37,829 nt of DNA from a bacterium (GTDB lineage Bacteria > Krumholzibacteriota > Krumholzibacteriia > LZORAL124-64-63). Under the pieces are notes generated by a model. It searched no databases, was not told where the DNA came from, and saw only the letters and a list, made by a program, of their open reading frames with translations. The DNA is taken from contig JADJYS010000030.1 in assembly GCA_016719645.1 (NCBI GenBank), positions 1 through 37,829 of the forward strand, read 5' to 3'. A program made the position numbers and the translations under genes. This document shows positions 27,899 through 36,018 of this stretch, in pieces. Each line of letters begins with the position of its first letter. The first letter of the stretch is position 1.

Positions 27899-27926
27899 GA
27901 CACGCCTCCGGCCGGGGAGGACGCAC

Positions 27927-29033
27927 ATGCCGCCCGCGCACATCCCGTCGCCGCGCCGCCGCTGGGAGCTGTGGAACCTGCAGGCCCTCGATCCGGACGC
28001 GAGCGCCGCGACGCTCGCCGCCCTGGATGCTGGACGGCGCGCCTGCGATGATCTCGCGCGCCGGATCCTGCGCGACGGCGAGGGGGATCACGGGCGACTG
28101 CGCGCCGAGGCCCGCGCGTTCCTGGCCGCCCATCGCGCCCTGCACCGCGGCCTGGTGCTCGGCCTGCACCTCGGACCTTACTCGCTGATCCCGGGGCTGT
28201 ACCTGGACCTCGGCCTGTCGCCGGTCGTGCTGCTGGACCGCGCCGCCCACGACCGGCTGCGCGTCGACGCCGACCGGCAGCGCCGGGCGCTGGGCCTGTC
28301 CGGCGAACCCGAGTGGCTGGTGACGGACCGGCCGGCGTTCGCGGGCCGGTTGCTGCGCTGCCTGCGGGAGGAGCGCCCGGTGCTGGTCTTCCTGGACGGC
28401 AACAGCGGCGAGGGCGGGATGGCGGCCACGCGCGACCGCGGCCTGACGTACCGGCTGCCGGGCCGCGACCTGCGCGTCCGCACCGGGCTGGGCCGCCTGC
28501 TCGGCCACGCCGGCTGCCCCGTGCACGCCCTGACCGTGCGCTGGCGGCCCGACGGGTCGCTGCTCTGGGAAGCCGGCGCGCCGGAGCCGTGGCCCGCCGG
28601 CGCCGATCCGGCGACGATCACGGTCCGGCTCTACGACTGGCTCTTCGCCGAAGTGCGCCGCTCGCCCGAGCAGTGGTCGGCCTGGGGGATGCTGGGCGCC
28701 GCGAGCGCGTGTTTCGCGAGCGACCGGCTCGCGCCCGATCCGCGGGAACTGCGGCGGCGCGAAGCCCGCTTCCTGGAAGCCCTCGCGCACCGCCCGGACC
28801 GCGTGCGGATCGCCCTGCGCGCCGGCGTGGAGGTGTGGGAGCCCGGCATCCTCGCCGACACGCGCGGCGAGGCCTTCTACGCCGCCGAGGGGTTGCGCGA
28901 CGCGTCCCTCGACCTGCTGCGGGCCGCGTCGCCGACCCTGACCGAACTGCGCGCCCTCTGCGGCCGCCGCTGGGTGGAGGGCCATGTCCGGCGGCTCGCC
29001 ACGCTCGGGCTGGCCGATCTGGTCGGGGCGTGA
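27927..29033 (+). CDS. LpxL/LPLAT-like acyltransferase-fold protein with PqqD-like C-terminus
   Basis: Protein of 368 residues; ATG with GGGGAGG upstream. Residues about 60-290 resemble lysophospholipid/lipid A acyltransferases: GLVLGLHLGPYSLIPGLYL, then LGLSPVVLLDRAAHDRLR, and RPVLVFLDGNSGEGGMAAT. The expected H-x4-D/E motif reads HLGPYS here, so the usual acidic partner is replaced by Ser. Residues about 290-368 look like a PqqD-type winged fold: VRIALRAGVEVWEPG, AFYAAEGLRDASLDLL, and HVRRLATLGLADLV at the end. No signal peptide or TM helix. Its stop overlaps the next GTG (GTGA). Proposed role: leader-binding acylation or other modification of the peptide. The domain reading is by eye; a diverged Kdo-independent acyltransferase unrelated to peptides is possible. 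Confidence 0.55.
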   Translation: MPPAHIPSPRRRWELWNLQALDPDASAATLAALDAGRRACDDLARRILRDGEGDHGRLRAEARAFLAAHRALHRGLVLGLHLGPYSLIPGLYLDLGLSPVVLLDRAAHDRLRVDADRQRRALGLSGEPEWLVTDRPAFAGRLLRCLREERPVLVFLDGNSGEGGMAATRDRGLTYRLPGRDLRVRTGLGRLLGHAGCPVHALTVRWRPDGSLLWEAGAPEPWPAGADPATITVRLYDWLFAEVRRSPEQWSAWGMLGAASACFASDRLAPDPRELRRREARFLEALAHRPDRVRIALRAGVEVWEPGILADTRGEAFYAAEGLRDASLDLLRAASPTLTELRALCGRRWVEGHVRRLATLGLADLVGA

Positions 29034-29914
29034 GGGGACATCGCGCACCGGGCGCCGCCGCCGATCTCGAAGCCCGCCCCGACGGCCGCTGGCTGCTGCG
29101 CCGCGGCGGCCGCCGCTTCCTGCTGCCCGCGGACCTGGCCCGGCGTCTTCGCGACGGCGACGATCCCGATCGTCTCGGCGAACTGCTCGACGCCGCGCCG
29201 CGCCCGCGGCGCGCCCGGCTGCGCGCGACGCTGCTGCCCGCGCGGGTCGTGCGGCCGCTGGCCGAGGCCCTGGCCCCGGCGACCGTCTGGCCGGCGCTGG
29301 CCGCTTCCGCGGCGTTCGGGCTGCTGCTCAGTGCGCTGGGTCTGGCGTTGTCCGCCGGCAGCCGCCCCGCCGCACACGTCGCCTGGCCTCAGGTGCTGCT
29401 CGCGGTGACGGCCGTGGTCCTGGCCGCCGCCGCGCACGAACTGGGGCACGCGGCGGCTCTGCACCGGGGCGGGGGACGGGCCGGCGCCATCGGCGCGGGC
29501 CTGTTCTGGTTGGTGCCGGTGCTGTGGTGCGACGTGACCGAGGCCGCGCTGCTGCCCCGGCGCGATCGCCTGCGGGTGGATGCCGCCGGCGTCGCCCTGC
29601 AGCTGCCGCTGGGCGGGCTGCTGCTCTGCGCCGGTCGGGCGTGGCAGCGGCCGGAACTGCTGGGCGCCGGCGGCGCGATCCTGACCGCGGTCGCCTGGAA
29701 CGCGCTGCCCTTCGCCCGCACCGACGCCTACTGGCTGCTCTGCGACGCGCTGGGGGTGCCGTCGCTGGCGCGCGCGCTCCCCGCGGGCGCGCCGATGCGC
29801 GCGCGGCGGATCCGGATGTGGTGGCGGGTGGGGCGGGTCCTGTTCGCGGCGGGGCTGGCGACGGTTGCGGTCGCGAGGGTCATGGCGTGGGCCCGCGGGG
29901 AGCCCACGCCCTGA
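29030..29914 (+). CDS. M50-like intramembrane zinc metalloprotease
   Basis: Membrane protein of 294 residues, GTG start within the previous stop. Residues about 10-50 resemble a PqqD-like module (DLEARPDGRWLLRRGGRRFL). TM helices: about 85-105 (ALAASAAFGLLLSALGLAL), 112-137 containing the zinc motif AAAAHELGHAAALH, then segments near 145-165, 185-200 and 205-235, with NALPFARTDAYWLLCDALG matching the N-x2-P-x4-D third-ligand motif of site-2 proteases, and a last helix near 265-285. Both zinc elements are intact. Similar peptide zinc metalloproteases occur in RiPP clusters, so cleavage of the Cys-rich peptide leader is the likely job. A general regulated intramembrane protease is the alternative. 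Confidence 0.7.
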   Translation: MRGHRAPGAAADLEARPDGRWLLRRGGRRFLLPADLARRLRDGDDPDRLGELLDAAPRPRRARLRATLLPARVVRPLAEALAPATVWPALAASAAFGLLLSALGLALSAGSRPAAHVAWPQVLLAVTAVVLAAAAHELGHAAALHRGGGRAGAIGAGLFWLVPVLWCDVTEAALLPRRDRLRVDAAGVALQLPLGGLLLCAGRAWQRPELLGAGGAILTAVAWNALPFARTDAYWLLCDALGVPSLARALPAGAPMRARRIRMWWRVGRVLFAAGLATVAVARVMAWARGEPTP

Positions 29915-29927
29915 GTGTGGACGCCGC

Positions 29928-30818
29928 TCAGCGCAACAGAGTCATGCGACGCACGACGCTGCCTTCAGCGGTCGTCAGGCGGTAGACGTAAGTGCCGGAA
30001 GCCACGCCCTGCCCCGCGTCATCCCGACCGTCCCAATCGGCCCGGTGCGGGCCGGCGCCCAGCAGCCCGTCGACGAGCGTGGCTACGCGCCGGCCGTCCA
30101 GGGCGTGGACCGTCAGGGCGACACGGCCGTCGCGGGCCAGGTCGAAGGCGATCTCGGTCCTGGGGTTGAACGGGTTGGGGCGGTTCTGGCGCAGGTCGGC
30201 CGTCGCGAGCGGTGGCGCGTCGGTGGCCGTGGACTCGGGGATCGGGAAGTTCGTCGCGTAGATGCGGTCGCCGGTGTTGTCGAAGCTGCCGTTGGCGGCG
30301 TTGCCCGCGATGTAGAGCCGCAGGTCGCCCGCGCCCGCCGCCGGCGCCGTCCAGGAGACGAGCCAGGAGGCCCCGCCGGTCTGTCCCAGGAAGTTCCCGG
30401 AACTGGTGTGTTTGGCGTAGGTGCGTCCGAAGGGGCCTCCCGTGCTGATCTGGACGGTGACATCGACGGCGGCCAGCGTGCCGGCGCTGACGCCGGCCTG
30501 ATCCAGCAGCGTCAGCTCGAACCCCCAGCGCTGGGCCGCGGGGTCCTGCAGGCTCACGTTCAGGAGATAGTTCTGACCTGGGGTGTAGGCGGCCGGCAGG
30601 TTCGTGATCGCGAGGCTGCCCGTTCCCGAATTCAGGGGGAAGGTCGCGTGGCAGGCGGTGCAGTTGGTCTCGCCGGGCGCGTTGGTCCGGCCGTCCTGCG
30701 GTCCCGCGGAGAAGGCGCCCGCCGTGGCGGCGAGCAGCAGCAGGGAGCCCGACACGGCCGCCGATCGCAGCCGTTTCGCGAACATCCCGCTCGTGCTTGC
30801 TTTCGTCGTGCCGTTCAT
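29928..30818 (-). CDS. Choice-of-anchor-V/Reeler-like protein with one CXXCH and FlgD-like tail
   Basis: Exported protein of 296 residues. ATG with AAGGAGG. Signal peptide at about 15-38 (SGSLLLLAATAGAFSAG). The mature start has APGETNCTACHATFPLN, a single heme motif in the context typical of choice-of-anchor V proteins. A beta-sandwich follows (GQNYLLNVSLQDPAAQRWG, FELTLLDQ). The C-terminus is a FlgD-like module (RPNPFNPRTEIAFDLARDG, GTYVYRLTTAEGSV, ending MTLLR), like those of the two C10 peptidases. Last gene of the leftward operon from 33158. Likely a surface-exposed monoheme protein; role unknown. Confidence 0.75.
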   Translation of the reverse strand: MNGTTKASTSGMFAKRLRSAAVSGSLLLLAATAGAFSAGPQDGRTNAPGETNCTACHATFPLNSGTGSLAITNLPAAYTPGQNYLLNVSLQDPAAQRWGFELTLLDQAGVSAGTLAAVDVTVQISTGGPFGRTYAKHTSSGNFLGQTGGASWLVSWTAPAAGAGDLRLYIAGNAANGSFDNTGDRIYATNFPIPESTATDAPPLATADLRQNRPNPFNPRTEIAFDLARDGRVALTVHALDGRRVATLVDGLLGAGPHRADWDGRDDAGQGVASGTYVYRLTTAEGSVVRRMTLLR

Positions 30819-30830
30819 CGGTCCTCCTTG

Positions 30831-31244
30831 TCAGTTGTCGAGCGCGCCGCCGGCGATCCAGCGGCGCACGAGTTCCAGTTCCGGCGCCGACAGGGCGGGG
30901 CCGCCCTCCGGCATCAGGCCGCCGTACAGGCCGTTGCCGGCCAGCTTCCCGAACAGCACCGACGCGTCCGGATCGCCGGCCGTCACGCGATCGGCCGCGT
31001 ACCCCGTGGCCGGCACGCCCACCAGGGCGGCGTGGCTGCTGTCGGCGGTGAGGTCGAGGCCGGCCGTGCCGCCGGCGAAGTGGCAGCCCGTGCAGCCGCG
31101 GTCCCACAGGGGCTGGATGTCGCGGGCGTACAGGAGTTCGTCGCCGCCGCCGGGGGAGAGGAGAACGGCCCCCTCGTCGGCGCACCCGACGAGAAGCGCC
31201 AGTCCGGCGGCGGCGAGGATCGTGAGCGGGCGGCGCGGCGTCAT
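30831..31244 (-). CDS. Monoheme cytochrome c lipoprotein
   Basis: Protein of 137 residues. Lipobox LALLVGC at the N-terminus. Heme motif DRGCTGCHFAGGTAGLDL and, near the C-terminus, GGLMPEGGPALSAPELELV, whose Met is the likely axial ligand, followed by RRWIAGGALDN. This matches the small planctomycete-type or membrane-anchored cytochrome c layout. ATG overlaps the YceI stop (ATGA). Probably carries electrons at the envelope for the neighbouring cytochrome-porin. Confidence 0.85.
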   Translation of the reverse strand: MTPRRPLTILAAAGLALLVGCADEGAVLLSPGGGDELLYARDIQPLWDRGCTGCHFAGGTAGLDLTADSSHAALVGVPATGYAADRVTAGDPDASVLFGKLAGNGLYGGLMPEGGPALSAPELELVRRWIAGGALDN

Positions 31245-31855
31245 GGCGCGCCCGCGCCGGCGGGCCGGGCTTCCAGGCGCAGGCTGACGCGCTGCTCGTC
31301 GGCCAGCTTCATGGTCAGGAACCCGGGACGCGGGATCGCGTGATCCGACAGGCGCACCGGGAAATCGGCGACGATCGTCAGCACGCCGTCCCGCGACAGG
31401 GACAGCCCGGCGCGGCAGGTCAGGGGTTTCACGACCCCGTGCAGGTCGAGCTCGCCCGCCACGACGACCTCGCTGGCGCCGCCCGGAGCGAGGGCGGCCG
31501 GCCGGGCTTCCAGGATGCGCGCGCCGCGGAACACGGCCTGCGGGAAGCGGTCGGTCTCGAGGTGGTTCTCGCGCATGTGGCGGTTTCGCAGGCCGATGCC
31601 GGTGTCCAGGGCGGCGAGATCGACGTCCACCGTTACCTCGACGTCGCCGGCGAGATGGTCCAGGTCCGCGCGGATGCGGCCGCCGACGGCGCGGGTCTCG
31701 CCGCGGAAGGATTCCAGCGGCGCCTTCGATTCGAATCCCACGGTGGAGCCGGCGTTCGGCGCCAGGACGAAGTCCGCGGCGCGGGCGGTCGCGGCGCCGA
31801 GCAGGGCCAGCAGCAGGGCCGGTGCGGCGACGAGGGCGGCGGTGCGACGGGTCAT
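31241..31855 (-). CDS. YceI-family periplasmic protein
   Basis: Exported protein of 204 residues, signal peptide 1-26 (LLLALLGAATARA). Body is a YceI lipocalin-like fold: STVGFESKAPLESFRG, VTVDVDLAALDTGIGLRNR, HMRENHLETDRFPQAVF (the R-N-x-H-M-R..L.....FP signature), VVAGELDLHGVVKPLTCR and SLRLEARP. The family binds polyisoprenoid-like lipids. Between the cytochrome-porin and the monoheme lipoprotein it may handle quinone or an isoprenoid ligand; that is inference. Confidence 0.92.
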   Translation of the reverse strand: MTRRTAALVAAPALLLALLGAATARAADFVLAPNAGSTVGFESKAPLESFRGETRAVGGRIRADLDHLAGDVEVTVDVDLAALDTGIGLRNRHMRENHLETDRFPQAVFRGARILEARPAALAPGGASEVVVAGELDLHGVVKPLTCRAGLSLSRDGVLTIVADFPVRLSDHAIPRPGFLTMKLADEQRVSLRLEARPAGAGAP

Positions 31856-31884
31856 GTTCCCTCCCGGAGGTCGGGGCCGGCGGT

Positions 31885-32953
31885 TCAGAACAGGAAGTGC
31901 AGCACGAATTCGCCGCGGGTCGCGTCGGGTTCCGGCGCCCGCGGCCCGCGGTCGGCCTCTTCCCGGCGCGCGATCAGCATGGCGCCGAGGTGCGGCCCCA
32001 GCAGGGCGTCGACGCCCAGGCTCCAGGCGGTGCGGGCTCCGTCGGCCAGCGCGCGATCGGGATCCTGGAAACCGTAGGTCGCGCGCAGGTCCCATCCCCG
32101 CCGGACGCGCACGGCCAACTCGTGGGTGACCAGCCGTCCGAGGTCGCCGCCGACGCGCGTCTCGTCGAGCTGCCACACCCAGCTGACGGGGCCGGCCGCG
32201 GCGTAGCCGAAGCCCCCGGCGACGCGGTCGTGGCCGCCGGCGCGGCGCTCCCGCCAGACCGAGGCGCCTAGCGCCAGGTTGAGCGTGCCGAACGAGCGCC
32301 GCGCCGCCGCGCGGCAGGCGTAGCCGCCGCCCTCCCCGGTCGCACCCGCGAGGTAGGAGGCCGTCAGCTCGAAGGGTTCCGGGGCGAGGCCACTTCGAGA
32401 CCGTCGTCGAGCAGCAGCGCGGCGCGGTCGTTGCCCTCGGGTGGAACAGGTAGCGCCGCGCGGGCAGCTGGTGGTCGGCGAAGCGCCAGCCGTAGGCCGG
32501 CAGGAAGCGCCCGGCCTTCAGGTAGCCGTCGGCCGGCAGGTGGCGCGCGGTGCCGAAGGCCTCGCCCTGGCCGCCGCGGCCGCGCTCGACGTAGACCGAC
32601 GTGCGGTCGTCCATGCGCACCGACAGGTAGACGTCGGCCTGCATGGCGAGCACGCCGTCGCGTTCGCCGTCGCTCTCGTAGAGCAGGGTCCGCAGATCCG
32701 CACCGACGGCGACACGTTCGCCGATGCCCGGCGAGAACCGCGCCTCGGGCGAGGACGGCGCAGCCAACTCCTCCGGGATCAGGTACTCCGCAGCGTAGGC
32801 GCTGCGCATGCCGCCGCCGGTGGGATTCTCGTGACAGAGCAGGCAGGACTGCCCGTAGCGCGCCGAGTACCGCGGCAGCGCGTCGGCCGGCGCGGCCCCC
32901 AGGGACGCCGCCAGCGACGCGAAGGTTGCGAGCACGACGACGCGCCGTCCCAC
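31885..32953 (-). CDS. Monoheme cytochrome-porin fusion, Cyc2-like architecture (frameshifted)
   Basis: Outer-membrane protein of about 355 codons. GTG 32953; signal peptide about 1-26 (LATFASLAASLGAAPADA). Immediately after comes a small heme domain: RYGQSCLLCHENPTGGGMR, one CXXCH. The rest is a beta-barrel: VAVGADLRTLLYESDGERD, ADVYLSVRMDDRTSVYVER, GYLKAGRFLPAYGWRFADH, and after shifts near 32390-32435 ELAVRVRRGWDLRATYGFQ, SLGVDALLGPHLGAMLIAR, ending GEFVLHFLF with the aromatic terminus of barrels. One heme plugged at a barrel N-terminus is the architecture of Cyc2 iron oxidases, though sequence identity to Cyc2 cannot be judged. Could mediate electron exchange with extracellular donors or acceptors. 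Confidence 0.72.
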
Positions 32954-32954
32954 C

Positions 32955-33158
32955 TCAGCGCCCCCCGGCCCGGACGACGGGGCAGGTGCTCTTGCCGAGC
33001 AGGGTGTACAGCGGGCACCAGCTCGACACCGCCGTCAGCAGCGGGACCAGACCGATCCAGCCCCAGGGGGTGCGCGGTCCCATCACGGCCAGGGCGACCA
33101 GACCCAGGCCGATCACGAGGCGGAGGCTGCGATCCAGGGGCCCTACGTTCTTCTTCAT
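32955..33158 (-). CDS. DUF2892 small inner-membrane protein
   Basis: Protein of 67 residues. ATG 33158 with GGAGAG. NVGPLDRSLRLVIGLGLVA starts the DUF2892 family; two TM helices (about 14-31 and 35-52) and the WCPLYTLLGKSTCP ending with two Cys are typical. The family often accompanies Crp/Fnr regulators and rhodanese- or redox-related genes. First gene of the cytochrome-porin operon. Confidence 0.9.
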   Translation of the reverse strand: MKKNVGPLDRSLRLVIGLGLVALAVMGPRTPWGWIGLVPLLTAVSSWCPLYTLLGKSTCPVVRAGGR

Positions 33159-33199
33159 GGTGCTCTCCTTCGGCGGTGTGCGGACGCGATGACACAGCC

Positions 33200-33263
33200 A
33201 CCCTAGGCGCACCGGAAGCCGGCGACCGTGACTTAGTCACCAATACTTGTGATAACAGGTATT
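33200..33263 (-). promoter_or_regulatory. Promoter with two dyads upstream of DUF2892 operon
   Basis: -10 candidate TAGGGT on minus (33200-33205), start near 33193. The palindrome GTGACTTAGTCAC (33228-33240) is centred about 41 bp upstream of that start, the class II Crp/Fnr position. A second imperfect palindrome, AATACTTGTGA/TAACAGGTATT (33242-33263), is centred near -60. The regulator gene ends 4 bp upstream. Direct control by it is inferred. Spacing between GTGA and TCAC is 5, one less than the CRP consensus. Confidence 0.5.
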
Positions 33264-33266
33264 ATT

Positions 33267-33965
33267 TTATCCGGAGTGAAATCGCGGCCGGATCGAGCTC
33301 AGAGGGCGGCTTCCCCGCAGGCCCGCCGGGTCCGCGATCCCGATGCGCCCCCGCGCGAGCGTCACCAGGCCGCGCTGCTCGAAGGATTTGAGCAGGCGAC
33401 TGACGACCTCGCGGGCCGTGCCGAGATCGGCGGCCACCGTCTCGTGCGTGCATTCCAGGGCGGAACCGGCGGCGCCGCCGCGCTCGACGAGGTAGGCGGC
33501 GAGCCGCCGGTCCATGCGCTGGAAGGCCACTTCCTCGATCAGGGCCATCATGTCGCCGACCTTGTCGGCCAGGATGCCGAAGACGTAGGCGCGCATCGCC
33601 TCGTGTTCGGCCATCCAGCGCAGGAAGAGGCGGCGCGGGTAGATGACCGCTTCGACCGCGGTCTCCGCGGCGGCGGCGGCGGGACTGGGGCGTCCCGAGC
33701 AGGCACAGCACGTTCACCGTGCAGCACTCGCCCGGTCCCACGCCGTACAGCGTGATCTCGCGCCCGTTCTCGCCCGTCTTGTACACGCGCAGTGCGCCGC
33801 TGCGCACCAGGGCGAAGGACTCGACCGCCGCGTGCTCGCGCAGGTACATGTCGCCGGCGGCGAGGCGCGCCGCCCGGCCGTGCTCGCGCAGCTGGGACAG
33901 CAGGGCGGGCGGCAGGCCCTCGGGGGTAGGGGGAAGTCGGCGGGGACCCTCGCGGGAGCGCTCAT
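33267..33965 (-). CDS. Crp/Fnr-family transcriptional regulator (frameshifted)
   Basis: About 232 codons from ATG 33965. cNMP-like sensor part in shifted pieces: YLREHAAVESFALVRSGAL, RVYKTGENGREITLYGVGP and GECCTVNVLCLLG; then the dimer helix AYVFGILADKVGDMMALIE and the HTH_Crp domain RRLAAYLVERGG, ECTHETVAADLGTAREVVS, RLLKSFEQRGLVTLARGRI. No N-terminal Cys set for an FNR iron-sulfur cluster is visible, although two adjacent Cys occur in GECCTVN. A shift near 33680 and others near 33870-33930 break the frame. Located upstream of, and probably regulating, the DUF2892/cytochrome-porin operon. Confidence 0.82.
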
Positions 33966-33997
33966 CTCGTCTCCGTTCGCGGCGCCGCGCTCCCGCG

Positions 33998-34670
33998 TCA
34001 CTCGTCGAAGAAATCCATGCGGTCGACCGGCAGGCAGACCGTCGAGGCGATGTTGGACAGGTGGCTGAAGATGCGCTTGTAGAAGCGCATCACCAGCACC
34101 AGGCAGACGGCGTCGCTGGTCTTCAGGTCGCTGCGCGTGATGTCCTTGATCGCGGCCTCGAGCGCCTTCTCCTCCACGCGCACCAGGTCGAGGATGCGCC
34201 GGGCCGCCTGCTCGTCGCTGCGGCTGAAGACGTCGGCGGTCTCGAGCATCAGGTCGCGCATGGGGTCGGCGAAGACCTTCAGCTTCGCCTTGTAGAGGCC
34301 GCGGTCCCGGCGCTCCGGGCATCAGCTCGCGGGCGACGTCGTAGATGTTCTTGATGTAGTCGCCGATGCGCTCGGCGTCCTTCACGGCGTTCATGAAGAT
34401 CAGGCCCGACGGGATGTCGCCGCTGCCTGGCCCAGCGCCAGGTGCGTCACGACGCTGCGCCGCACCTCGCGCTCCAGGACGTTGACGCGCTTGTCGCGGT
34501 CGTACAGTTCCGGACTGCGCCGCGTCGTAGGGCAGGCCCTCGATCAGGACGCGGTAGACGAAGCTGTTCATCGCCACGCACAGATCCAGCATCTCGCCCA
34601 CGCGGCCGGTGGTGGCCTGGCTCCAGTTGTCCTGGCGGAAGATCTCGCGGAAGCTGCGGAACACGTTCAT
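33998..34670 (-). CDS. PhoU-domain protein (frameshifted)
   Basis: About 223 codons. N-terminus MNVFRSFREIFRQDNWSQA, then MLDLCVAMNSFVYRVLIEG, a shifted stretch, SGLIFMNAVKDAERIGDYI (the PhoU-like D-x3-R-x-GD element), then, after a shift near 34320, MRDLMLETADVFSRSDEQA, EEKALEAAIKDITRSDLKT and MRFYKRIFSHLSNIASTV. Helical-bundle regulator paired with the Na/Pi cotransporter gene ten bases upstream, the usual PhoU-NptA pairing; it probably tunes phosphate uptake. Confidence 0.82.
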
Positions 34671-34680
34671 CTCGTCACTC

Positions 34681-35846
34681 CTAACGGGAGCCGCCCAGGG
34701 CCTTGGAGATCACGATGAAGAGCAGGGGCATGGCGAAGAACACGCCCAGGACATAGTACAGCGCCACCAGCCGGTTGCGGCACGCGGCCAGCGCGAGCAG
34801 GCGCGCCAGCCGGACGGGGATCCGGCGCAGCGCGGGCAGCGGGTAGAAGATCAGCGTGCCGGTCAGGTTGAACAGCAGGTGGACCAGGGCCACGGTCACC
34901 GCGGCGCCGTTGCCGGCCAACGAGGCCAGCAGGGCGGTCACCGTCGTGCCGATGTTGGCGCCCAGGGTCACGGCGAAGGCCGCCTCGAGCTGGACGATGC
35001 CCGCACCGATCAGCGGCACCAGCAGGCTGGTGGTGATCGAGCTGCTCTGCACCAGGACCGTCACGACCAGCCCCACCAGCATGCCCAGCAGGCCGTTGCG
35101 CTGCAGGTAGTCGTTGAAGACGCCCTCGGCGCGGGCCATCACGACGCGGCGCATCAGGCGGGTCAGCAGGATCAAGGCTCCGAACAGCAGCACACCAGCG
35201 AGACGGCCAGCATCAGCACCGCCGCCGCCGTGCCGTGCAGGCGCCAGGGACCGAGCAGCAGGTCCCGCAGCGTCGGCGGGCGGGTCGGTGGTCGCCTTGA
35301 CCGGGCCCTCGAAATTCCACGCCCCGGGCGCCGACCAGGTGCGACGACAGCCAGGTGGCGGCGCTCTCCAGGTAGTGCGTGCCCATCTCCAGGGAACAGC
35401 AGCAGGATCGTCAGCAGGTTGAAGAAGTCGTGCATCGTGGCGCCGGCGAAGGCGCGCCGGAACTCGCGCGCCGCCCCATCGCCCCATCGCGACGATCGTG
35501 TTGGTGATGGTGGTGCCCATGTTGGCGCCCATGATGATCGGGATCGCGCCGCGGACAGTCAGCGCGCCGGCCGCCACCATGCCCACGACGATCGGGGTGG
35601 TGCCCGAGGAGCTCTGGACCAGCGAGGTCGCCAGCAGCCCGATGAGCAGGCCGACGACCGGTTGCTGGTGCCGGCGATGAGGGCCGGCCGAAAATCGTCG
35701 CCGAAGGCCGCAGAAGGCCGTGCCCAGCAGGGCGATGGCGAACAGGAAGACGTAGAGCAGCGCCGGCAGGGTGGCGACCCGCAGCAGGGCTGCGCCGGGC
35801 AGCCCGGCGGGCGGTTCGCGGCCAGCGTCCCAGGAAGCGTGGGCAT
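34681..35846 (-). CDS. Na+/phosphate cotransporter (NptA/PNaS family, frameshifted)
   Basis: Inner-membrane transporter of about 388 codons. Two inverted repeats each carry the family QSSS signature: LIGLLATSLVQSSSGTTPI and LVGLVVTVLVQSSSITTSL. Each is followed by a GANMGTTITNTIVAMG or GANIGTTVTALLASLAG block. The C-terminus has VHLLFNLTGTLIFYPLP and VISKALGGSR. Start ATG 35846 (PTLPGTLAANRPPGLPG), then hydrophobic VATLPALLYVFLFAIALLG. Shifts near 35200-35480 and 35690 break it. Precedes the PhoU-domain gene in the same operon. Confidence 0.9.
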
Positions 35847-35900
35847 GGTCGTCCCCGCGGGTGCGGGCGCGATGCGGCGGCATCGCCGCGGTCTCGCCGG

Positions 35901-35927
35901 AGGGTAGCGTGCCGGGATGCCCGTCAA
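35901..35927 (-). promoter_or_regulatory. Possible promoter for the Na/Pi-PhoU operon
   Basis: TTGACG (35922-35927) and TACCCT (35901-35906) on minus with a 15-base spacer, shorter than ideal; a lost base in this error-prone region would give 16. Confidence 0.3.
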
Positions 35928-35949
35928 AGTACGATTCGAAGCACTGGCA

Positions 35950-35978
35950 TGGTCAGCCAGCTGAACCTGCGCTACACT
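35950..35978 (+). promoter_or_regulatory. Possible promoter for the Cys-rich lipoprotein
   Basis: TGGTCA (35950-35955), 17-base spacer, TACACT (35973-35978), 40 bases before the ATG at 36019, which has GGAGGTG upstream. Confidence 0.4.
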
Positions 35979-36018
35979 GCCGCCGAACGGACGAACGTGT
36001 TCCGGAGGTGCGGACGTG

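Noticed and set aside
27320..28051. A 243-codon plus frame across the peptide gene
   Set aside because: Low-complexity Arg/Pro/Ala text, no ribosome site, and it reads through the well-supported peptide and enzyme genes in another frame.
31241..32953. A single 570-residue fusion of the cytochrome-porin with YceI
   Set aside because: Produced by a frameshift; YceI has its own signal peptide and ATG at 31855, and the barrel has its own terminal Phe and stop at 31885.
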